Source of the DNA: Karstenula rhodostoma CBS 690.94
Taxonomy: Eukaryota > Ascomycota > Dothideomycetes > Pleosporales > Didymosphaeriaceae
Direction: 5' to 3'
Assembly: GCA_010093485.1 (NCBI GenBank)
Contig: MU001496.1
Location: forward strand, 935,666 to 999,665
Length of the DNA: 64,000 bases
This document shows positions 57,221 to 64,000 of this stretch, one piece after another. The translations under genes were made by a program, and so were the position numbers. The notes below the pieces were generated by a model, which saw nothing but the letters and a program-made list of their open reading frames with translations, made no database searches and was not told the DNA's origin. Positions within the stretch are counted from its first letter, which is position 1. Each line of letters begins with the position of its first letter.

Positions 57221-58417
57221 TCATCCATCCCCCACCGTCGCCCGCACAGCGTCCGACTACTCGAGCACGCTTGAGAATATCCGCATCCCATCCCGGCCGA
57301 GACGCAGCACTGTGGCCGCTGCCGAGCTGCTAGCCGGCACAGAGTCGAGAAACTGAGCACCTTTTCCGCAGCAAAGCCAACGCCCAATCGTGAGCTGACG
57401 ACCGTCTACTGCCAGGATGCCGACTCTCCCGTCTACTGCACCCAGCTGCATCGAGCTGGTCGAGGGCTGGTCACTTGGTAGGCCGGGTGCCACTCAGAAT
57501 CGGCATTTGCTTGATTAATATGAGTCCTCGAACCGCGGCCACTTGAACAACGCGAACGTGTGGGGCACTCGACCATCCTGGACCTGGAGTTGAGCTTCTG
57601 CGGGGAGTGTTCGGTGAATGTGCGGAAACAAGAGCTCGGCCAAACCCGCCAATGCTTCTCCGATCCGACGCGTCGCATCGCTAACCCACAAATGACTAAC
57701 GATTCAGGTCGTGGGGAAAGTCCGAGGAGGAAACGTGTGGCGCTAACCCTGCGTCTCTTCGGTCCTATCACCCAGCGACTTGCCACGTCCTCAAAGTTCC
57801 ACAGGTGTGGCTATCGTCGGCTTGGGTGAGAACATCCACGGTCCATGCAGACATTTCAACAACATGCATGCCTGTAGCAACGAGTGCGGGATCAGCATCA
57901 ATAAAACATGCACAACGTCGCTGGAGTCCACGTACCCACTTTGTGGGCCTCGTAGTGTCGGAAATGTCGGTCTAGACGGCAGAACACTATTTTGACGCGT
58001 CAAGTAGACGCACGTGGACGAACAAGAGTCCAATATCCGTTGGACCAGTGTACGTAGGTACTTGCCTCGCCTTTGCCGACCATCGTTGAAATAAAACTAT
58101 ACCATTGTCTGGCTATCTTCTCAAAGTTGGAGTGCGTCTTCGTAACCGAATAAAAGTGGGCGGCCTTGCACGGCGAGAAGACCGACACGAATCAATGCGG
58201 ATTGATTCCGCGGCTTTCCATCGGAATGCTCGGGGTTGGCGTAGCGATCCTCATTCCGTACACAGTACTAGGTATCATCTCCAGGTTTGTATTCCTCCCG
58301 GTCTTCTGCATCCAAAGTATCAGCCGTGTGTATTGTTCAGAGATAAGATCGTTGTATGTTCGATGTATCATGGAATTCGCGCAGAAAACTGCACTCGTTT
58401 CATCTGCACAGCGTAAA
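56730..58417. other. Intergenic region, 1.7 kb
   Basis: Holds the promoter of the CTF1-like gene. A heptanucleotide repeat TCGCATC occurs four times in a row at 57191-57218. Many short open frames overlap without domains. Beyond 57,500 the sequence is less GC-rich and I see nothing. Confidence 0.45.
57191..57218. repeat. Short tandem repeat (TCGCATC)x4
   Basis: Four head-to-tail copies of TCGCATC, followed by TCTCATCC. It is a small minisatellite in non-coding DNA. Confidence 0.8.
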
Positions 58418-59887
58418 CTATAGCTTTGAAGAACCTTTCGGCCTTTCCATCGCTTTCGTTTTGTTCTTGAAGTTCTTGACCAGCTGGCGCACTCCTAGAT
58501 CCATCATTACGTCCTCGCTCCCGCCCGGAATACGGATACCCGGCACCTCCCGATAGATTCCTAATCAAAAAGTCAGCAAACAAACAAGGCTTTGACCTGG
58601 GTCACGGGTTGAGCAGCACATCCTGCGCTCCTGGATATACCTACTCTCGACCAGCTCTCCTTGGCCCGATTTCGTGTAGCCGTTGCCGCCGAACAAAAGC
58701 TGAGCACATTGTGCGCATTCATTCAACACAATACCAGATTGCGCCTTTGCCATGGCCGTCAAGCCACCGAGCTCAATGTCAGCCACCTCTTTCGGTAGCT
58801 GGGTCATCTGGTAGACAAACTGTTCTACCCATGCCCATTGGCTCTCAACCATTGCTCCGCATCGCGCCAGGCGTTGTCGTACTACTGGCTGTTCAACGAG
58901 TGGTTTCCCAAAAGCCTCACGCTTCAGTATGTACTCCGTGGCTGCGGCGAGAGCAACGCGCGCCTGACGCGTTGCGCCAATAGCGATGGTCAGTCTTTCG
59001 TGGTTGAAGTTGGTCTATCATTGCTCAGCAGATTCATTCGGGTGTTGTACGGCACGGGGGTTACTTACCATGATGTACCTCATGCCGGCGCCTTCTGTTC
59101 CGATGAGGTTTTCGACCGGCACCTCCACATCGTCTAGTTCGATGAAGGTTGTTCCGGCTGAAACCTGCCCGCCGACTTTCAGACGGCGCATATTGACACC
59201 AGGATAGCCTTTCAGTGGAACAACAAGCATTGAAAGACCGGTGGGACCAGGCCCTCCAGTCCGTACAGCCATCGAAGAGTACTCGGACCATATCCCATTC
59301 GTAATCCACTTCTTCGTGCCATTCACGATATAATGTTTTCCGTCCGGAGTCTTCGTAGCCGTTGTGGTTATATTTGCGACGTCCGATCCTGCCTCAGGCT
59401 CAGTGATGGCTATGCACGTTCGCTTCTTTCCGGTAAGAAGCTCGGGCAGAAATTGTTCCTGCAATTGCTTGTTTCCGAACTTGAGGATCGGAGGAACGCC
59501 GAAGGAGATGCCGGTCGTGAGGGATCCGGATGGTCCAGCCAGGCCGGTGCGCGCCATCTCGTCGCAGTAGATCATCGTGTGGATATAGTCGAACTCCTCA
59601 ACCTTGACTGTGCCTAGTATGTCATGTATGCCGAGCCGTTTGAGCCATTGTACAGGAAGAGGAGCTGGCAGGCTTGGAATTAGCATTCCTGCCTTCGCGA
59701 ACGTTTCGAAAACGTGCTCAGGCACCGTCTCTGCCGTGTCCCATTGAAGCGCATTTTCGAAAAGATGCTTTGAGATGAACTCTCGGATCGCCTTCTGCCA
59801 CCTAAGATGCGTCGGCTTATAGTACGGCGATGGGAGACCGGCGAGGTAAGGCGGCTCCGAAAAGGGCACAATGGGTGAGGAGGACAT
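58418..59887 (-). CDS. Acyl-CoA dehydrogenase
   Basis: Three exons, 59887-59069, 59014-58645 and 58560-58418, give 443 residues. The N-terminal helical domain (PYLAGLPSPYYKPTHLRW) is followed by the FAD-binding beta domain motif AITEPEAGSDVANI and WITNGIWSEYSSM, the domain end DVEVPVENLIGTEGAGMRYI, and the C-terminal helical domain TNFNHERLTIAIGATRQAR, QLLFGGNGYTKSGQ and ERIYREVPGIRIPGGSED. Such enzymes oxidise acyl-CoA with FAD; chain length or branched substrate is not clear. No PTS1 tail is present (ends PKGSSKL, which only resembles SKL-type peroxisomal signals: the last three residues are SKL, so peroxisomal import is in fact possible). An in-frame ATG at 59974 would add 29 residues. Confidence 0.88.
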
Positions 59888-60536
59888 TGTAGCTTCGATG
59901 TAGCGATCAATATGTCTAGGACGTGGGTTTATGAGGGTATTGAACAGTGCAGCGGCGGGATGCGCCTCGTTCATACAAGTTACATGCTTGCGGCACGGGT
60001 GGTCTTAAACAGTAACGTCCGAGTCAAGAAAGGATGTCATGGGTGGGGATCTGGGGTTCAGCTGCCGAGGTCCAACTTTACCCCAGGAGACCGACTTGCG
60101 CCGCGGAGCGAGCTTCTGCAACAATAGCGTTCCTGTAGTTGTAAAGATGTGCAATTGCCCTCAATTTAATCATCCTTGTTCGGAAGCGGTAATCTGGAGA
60201 GGTAGCCTTGCAGTCGGCGTTTGGTGCAGTACATAAATAGTACCGACGAAACATAGTTTTTCTCATCTTGGGGGTCACTGTGACTTGCCCTGGATCTTGA
60301 GTTGGTGATCATTTTTTAAGACTGCCGTTGTTAACTGGAGACGTGAAAGAAGTCTGCGATCTTGAAGAAGTATGCGTTGAGGAGTGAAAGTGTTGGGGAT
60401 GGTCGAGCGGTGCGTACTGTGATTGGCTGCGCCACGGAGAGGCCGCCGCGCCGACCTCCAACAGCTTGCGTGTTCGGCCTGCCTTCACCTCACCTTCGTA
60501 TCACCGCGTGCAGGCCAACCTCACTAAAAAGCCAGG
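59888..60536. promoter_or_regulatory. Divergent promoter, acyl-CoA dehydrogenase / taf10
   Basis: 649 bases between divergent starts. It includes the possible 29-codon N-terminal extension of the dehydrogenase up to 59974. No clear TATA box was seen on the taf10 side. Confidence 0.4.
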
Positions 60537-61263
60537 ATGGCCGACAACACGCAGCCCCCGCCCAACGCGGACACTGAGATTATGGATGACCTGGATGCCA
60601 CCGTTGACGCAGAAATCAGCCCCGAGAACAATCAACAACCAGACGCCATGAACCTCGACGGCGCAAACGACACGGAAGCACCCCAAAGAAACGGCGTCGC
60701 CACGGAGAACCCGATAGAAGCGCGCATTCCCGCGAAGAAGGACGCGACGCTGCGTGAATTTCTCTCTAAGATGGATGAGTTCGCGCCTATCGTATGTCTT
60801 GACTTGCCCCGCCCTGGAGGGAGATGACGGCTGACCCACCATGTAGCTCCCAGATGCGGTCACCAACTACTACCTCACCCGCGCTGGTCTGCCGCCGCCG
60901 CCTCAAACGTCGCCGCATCTTGCGCGCCTCCTTGCACTCGCGACCCAGAAGTTCATTGCCGATATCGCGGCCGACGCATACCAGTTCTCGCGCATACGCG
61001 CGTCCAACACCACGAGCAACAATCCGATGGGCGGACTGGCTGGTGGAGCAGGGCCTCAAGGCGCAGCAGCACCCGGCGGAGCACAGGGCGGCAAGGATAG
61101 CAGTGCGAAGGCCAAAGATCTCGCCTTGGGCGCGCCGCGTGCAGGATATGGTGGAGGTGGACAGGGCGGTGGCCAAGGTCGGACTGTGCTCACGATGGAG
61201 GATTTGGGCATGGCCGTAGGCGAATACGGCGTCAACATCAAACGCGGCGAGTTCTACCGATAA
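60537..61263 (+). CDS. taf10: TFIID/SAGA subunit Taf10
   Basis: Two exons, 60537-60791 and 60847-61263, give 223 residues with a 55-base intron. The acidic, Asn/Pro-rich N-terminus precedes the histone-fold region: [14 protein letters not shown], then after the intron [40 protein letters not shown] and [10 protein letters not shown]. The C-terminal end reads [20 protein letters not shown], the family's signature last helices. A Gly/Ala/Gln-rich insert of about 45 residues ([20 protein letters not shown]) lies within the fold, as in many fungal Taf10 proteins. Taf10 is shared by TFIID and SAGA and pairs with Taf3, Taf8 or Spt7. Confidence 0.93.
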
Positions 61264-61612
61264 GGACTCACCTGAACGTTCGCATCACACGACACAACCC
61301 GGACGGAGGCCACTCATACAATACGGCAACTGCAACGGTCACGACACACCGATGTCATGATGGCCGTGGTCTCTCTGCAGCTTTCACAGGCGGTCTTCCG
61401 TGCTCACGCATAAGGCGTCGGTAGCGGATATGCATTTGTAGACACGTTCACGGCATGGGAGGCGTTGGCTTTGGCGTTGAGGCAACTTCTTGCATTGGAA
61501 CCCACAAAGTTTGGGTTTGTGCTGTTTTATACAAGTAGCTATACAAAGGGGCCTTAGCATACGCCCCGAATCGATACCCAGAACTCCAAGATATGCATGC
61601 GCGACCGACTCC
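61264..61612. other. Convergent 3' ends of taf10 and uS19m
   Basis: 349 bases of non-coding sequence between the two stop codons. Nothing was recognised. Confidence 0.5.
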
Positions 61613-62079
61613 TTACTTGTTCTTCGTCTGTTTGTACGTGAACTGCTTTCTCGTCCTGTAACCACAGTCAGTCTTCGTCCAGCGGGCGTCACCCTTTGGG
61701 CTCCTCAAGCATGGACGGTTATATGATGGGCGGTAACGCACGGTGCAAATTCGCCCAGCTTGTGTCCAACCATGTCTTCGGTTATCGTAACATCCACGTA
61801 GGATTTGCCGTTGTGTATTTGGAACTTTTGGTGAACAAAATTAGGCAGAATGGTTGCGGAGCGTGCTTGTGTTTTGATCGGAACGACCTTCTGGCCGGCC
61901 TGCGCGCGAACGATGGGCAGTCTATGGGTTTCTCAGCCAAGCGTCGAGGACTGCGCCGATGGACTTACGGTACGATGTTGGGGCCTGAATGTCACAAATC
62001 AGCACGCATAGCAGTACGGCGCTCGCTGTAACATACCTTTCCAGACCGACCGTGAGAGAAGTGCCCGTGTGGGATGCAT
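61613..62079 (-). CDS. rsm19: Mitochondrial small-subunit ribosomal protein uS19m
   Basis: Four exons, 62079-62037, 61984-61969, 61921-61742 and 61655-61613, give 93 residues. The product opens [20 protein letters not shown], continues [39 protein letters not shown] and [11 protein letters not shown], and ends [13 protein letters not shown], matching the S19 family throughout. Exon 2 is only 16 bases; exons 1 and 4 are 43 bases each. The introns are 52, 47 and 86 bases with GT-AG borders. No single open frame reveals the gene, so it is easy to miss. The protein sits in the head of the mitochondrial 30S-like subunit. The start lies 245 bases from the divergent mre11 gene. The basic N-terminus may act in import. 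Confidence 0.93.
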
Positions 62080-62324
62080 TGCTATTGCTGTTGCTGAGGA
62101 GGTCGCGACGTCTGCTTGATGATTTCGGTGCACCGAGACGTCGGTGCCACTTGCAGGGGTTAGCTCCACGTGACAGCGGGTTCTCTTGGCGGTCCAGGCA
62201 GAACGCGACGCGACTTGGTGAATGACTGACCGGTGGTCTGTTCGAGGGCACACCAAAACGCGCAGTCAATATATAAACGCCCTCTCCGCCCCTCTTCATC
62301 GACCCTGCGCAGCACAACTCGACC
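62080..62324. promoter_or_regulatory. Divergent promoter, uS19m / mre11, with TATA box
   Basis: Only 245 bases separate the two starts. TATATAAA lies at 62270-62277, 48 bases before the mre11 ATG, which is close for a TATA box but usable with a short leader. Confidence 0.5.
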
Positions 62325-64000
62325 ATGTCTGTTCAAGCCTCACCGCAAGGTAATCAGCCTTCCAACCCCGAGGTCGCTTCTGCTGACAAGCATCTCTCAG
62401 GTCCTAACGTCATTCGTATCCTTGTGGCTACTGACAGCCATGTTGGATACAATGAGCGCGATCCCGTTCGAAAAGACGACAGCTGGAAGTCGTTTCACGA
62501 AGTCATGTGCCTTGCCAAGAAGCACGATGTCGACATGGTCCTTCACGGCGGTGACCTCTTCCACGAGAACAAGCCTTCACGAATGTCTATGTACCATGTT
62601 ACCCAGTCTCTGCGCATGAATTGCTTGGGCGACAAGCCTTGCGAACTAGAGATGCTCAGCGATGCGAGCGAGATCTTCGGTTCAGTGTTCGATCACGTTA
62701 ATTACGAGGATCCGAATATCAACGTAGCGATTCCGGTATTTGCAATTCACGGTAATCATGATGACCCATCCGGAGAAGGACAGTACTCTGCATTGGATCT
62801 TCTTCAAGCGTCTGGTTTGGTCAACTACTACGGTCGAACGACGGAAGTTGATCGTATAGAAGTCAAGCCGGTGCTGCTTCAGAAAGGTGAAACAAAACTA
62901 GCACTTTACGGCCTCAGTAACGTTAGAGACGAGCGTCTGTTTCATACTTGGCGGAATGGGGATGTTAAGTTCTACCAACCAGATGCTCAGACTGGAGATT
63001 GGTTCAATCTCATGACCGTCCACCAGAATCACGTTGCGCACACGCCTACTAGCTATCTCCCCGAGAACTTCCTTCCAGAATTCATCGATCTAGTCATTTG
63101 GGGCCACGAGCATGAATGCCTCATTGAGCCCAGGCTCAATCCTGAAATGGGCTTTCAGGTTATCCAGCCAGGCTCGTCTGTCGCTACTTCTTTGATGCCT
63201 GGAGAAGCTGTACCGAAGCATGTCACTATCATAAGCGTCGATACTACGCGAGACAAGCGCAAGTTCTGGAGTGAGCCCATTAGGCTCAAATCAGTACGGC
63301 CGTTCATCATGAAGGATATTGTCCTGCAGGAGCAGCAAGAAGTCATCGACAAAAAGCTTTGGCGCGTTTCGGAGAACAAGAACAAGATATCGGACATTAT
63401 TGTGCGCGTTGTTGGGGAAATGATTGATCAAGCACAGCGGGAGTGGGTTGAGCTACAGGACGATCGAGACGAAGACGAAGATATAGAGATTCCGCTTCCA
63501 CTTGTTCGCTTACGTGTGGAGTACACTGCTCCCGACCCTGGCGAATTTAAGATTGAAAACCCCCAGCGGCTCTCGAACAGATTCCAGGGCAGGGTTGCGA
63601 ATGTGAACGACGTTGTCATGTTTCATCGAAAGAAGAAGACAACTACCCGTCTAGCCAAGGCAACCGCGGATCTACCCGACGACTCAGCTATGGCGCAGCT
63701 ATCGATAGATACGGTCAAGGTTGAACAGCTTGTCAAGGAGTTCTTGACCGCGCAATCGCTTTCAATCCTACCGCAGAATTCTTTTGGGGACGCTGTGTCT
63801 CAGTTTGTGGACAAAGACGATAAGCATGCCCTCGAGACGTTCGTCAAAGAGAGCCTCGCGTCGCAGCAGAAGTACTTGCTGGAAGACCTTAATGTTGACC
63901 TGGACGACCTTGAGGACGTAATAGGGAATTACAAGAGTCAGATGGAAGGGGTGTTCGCGGCAGGCGACGCAAGGCGCAAGGTAAGATTACCACATCGTCA
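62325..64000 (+). CDS. mre11: Double-strand break repair nuclease Mre11 (5' part)
   Basis: Two exons are visible, 62325-62349 (MSVQASPQ plus one base) and 62401-63980, joined by a 51-base intron; a GT at 63981 opens the next intron and the gene runs off the window. The phosphodiesterase motifs are all present: ILVATDSHVGYNERDP (motif I), DMVLHGGDLFHENKPS (II), AIHGNHDDPSGEG (III), the HEHEC in WGHEHECLIEP, and FQVIQPGSSVATSL before it ends. The Mre11 DNA-binding domain follows (RPFIMKDIVLQEQQEV) and the Rad50-binding region begins near residue 480. About 535 residues are present. Mre11 forms the MRN/MRX complex with Rad50 and Nbs1/Xrs2 and resects breaks. Confidence 0.95.
   Translation, partial: MSVQASPQGNQPSNPEVASADKHLSGPNVIRILVATDSHVGYNERDPVRKDDSWKSFHEVMCLAKKHDVDMVLHGGDLFHENKPSRMSMYHVTQSLRMNCLGDKPCELEMLSDASEIFGSVFDHVNYEDPNINVAIPVFAIHGNHDDPSGEGQYSALDLLQASGLVNYYGRTTEVDRIEVKPVLLQKGETKLALYGLSNVRDERLFHTWRNGDVKFYQPDAQTGDWFNLMTVHQNHVAHTPTSYLPENFLPEFIDLVIWGHEHECLIEPRLNPEMGFQVIQPGSSVATSLMPGEAVPKHVTIISVDTTRDKRKFWSEPIRLKSVRPFIMKDIVLQEQQEVIDKKLWRVSENKNKISDIIVRVVGEMIDQAQREWVELQDDRDEDEDIEIPLPLVRLRVEYTAPDPGEFKIENPQRLSNRFQGRVANVNDVVMFHRKKKTTTRLAKATADLPDDSAMAQLSIDTVKVEQLVKEFLTAQSLSILPQNSFGDAVSQFVDKDDKHALETFVKESLASQQKYLLEDLNVDLDDLEDVIGNYKSQMEGVFAAGDARRKVRLPHR

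Overview
The window is nuclear DNA of a filamentous ascomycete, most likely a Dothideomycete of the order Pleosporales. The evidence is short introns (mostly 46-60 bases, GT-AG) in dense protein genes on both strands, fungal-specific families (Zn2Cys6 regulators, DHA transporters, a cutinase-type regulator), and a sharp switch at about 2,728 from a very AT-rich, nearly CpG-free block to ordinary gene-bearing DNA. That two-compartment layout, with paired repeats differing mainly by C-to-T and G-to-A changes, is the usual mark of repeat-induced point mutation (RIP). No plasmid, phage, CRISPR, rRNA or tRNA feature was recognised.

Layout. 1-2,728: RIP-type AT-rich island with a 620-base fold-back element, two interlocked inverted repeats with poly-T/poly-A ends, and a 130-base tandem duplication. 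2,965-8,711: a glutathione S-transferase, a DHA1 drug-type transporter and a bHLH regulator. 9,345-15,427: divergent erb1 (ribosome biogenesis) and prp5 (splicing helicase). 17,217-21,097: a Thr-rich secreted protein and a type 2 methionine aminopeptidase. 21,767-27,575: a decayed stretch with a truncated sugar-transporter relic, a possible VOC-family relic, one intact GNAT acetyltransferase, and a DHA2 transporter pseudogene carrying a MITE-like insertion. 27,576-51,000: a conserved housekeeping block (sba1, vps24, a HAD phosphatase, a TTC1-like TPR protein, a two-zinc-domain regulator, mon2, mms2, an LYR protein, gir2, acl4, SCAP). 51,041-64,000: ethanolamine/choline kinase, a CTF1-beta-like regulator, an acyl-CoA dehydrogenase, taf10, the mitochondrial ribosomal protein uS19m gene (four tiny exons, found by splicing by hand) and the 5' part of mre11.

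No single pathway unites the window and I see no biosynthetic cluster. Many neighbours are divergent pairs sharing a short promoter (erb1/prp5, sba1/vps24, HAD phosphatase/TPR gene, mon2/mms2, gir2/acl4, acyl-CoA dehydrogenase/taf10, uS19m/mre11). Possible functional links are weak: a fatty-acid-type regulator near an acyl-CoA dehydrogenase, and SCAP (sterol sensing) beside the CDP-ethanolamine pathway kinase.

Exon boundaries were derived by hand from splice signals, reading frame and remembered family conservation. All multi-exon models given close in frame. Starts were placed at ATG codons; several long open frames begin only at non-ATG codons and were trimmed.
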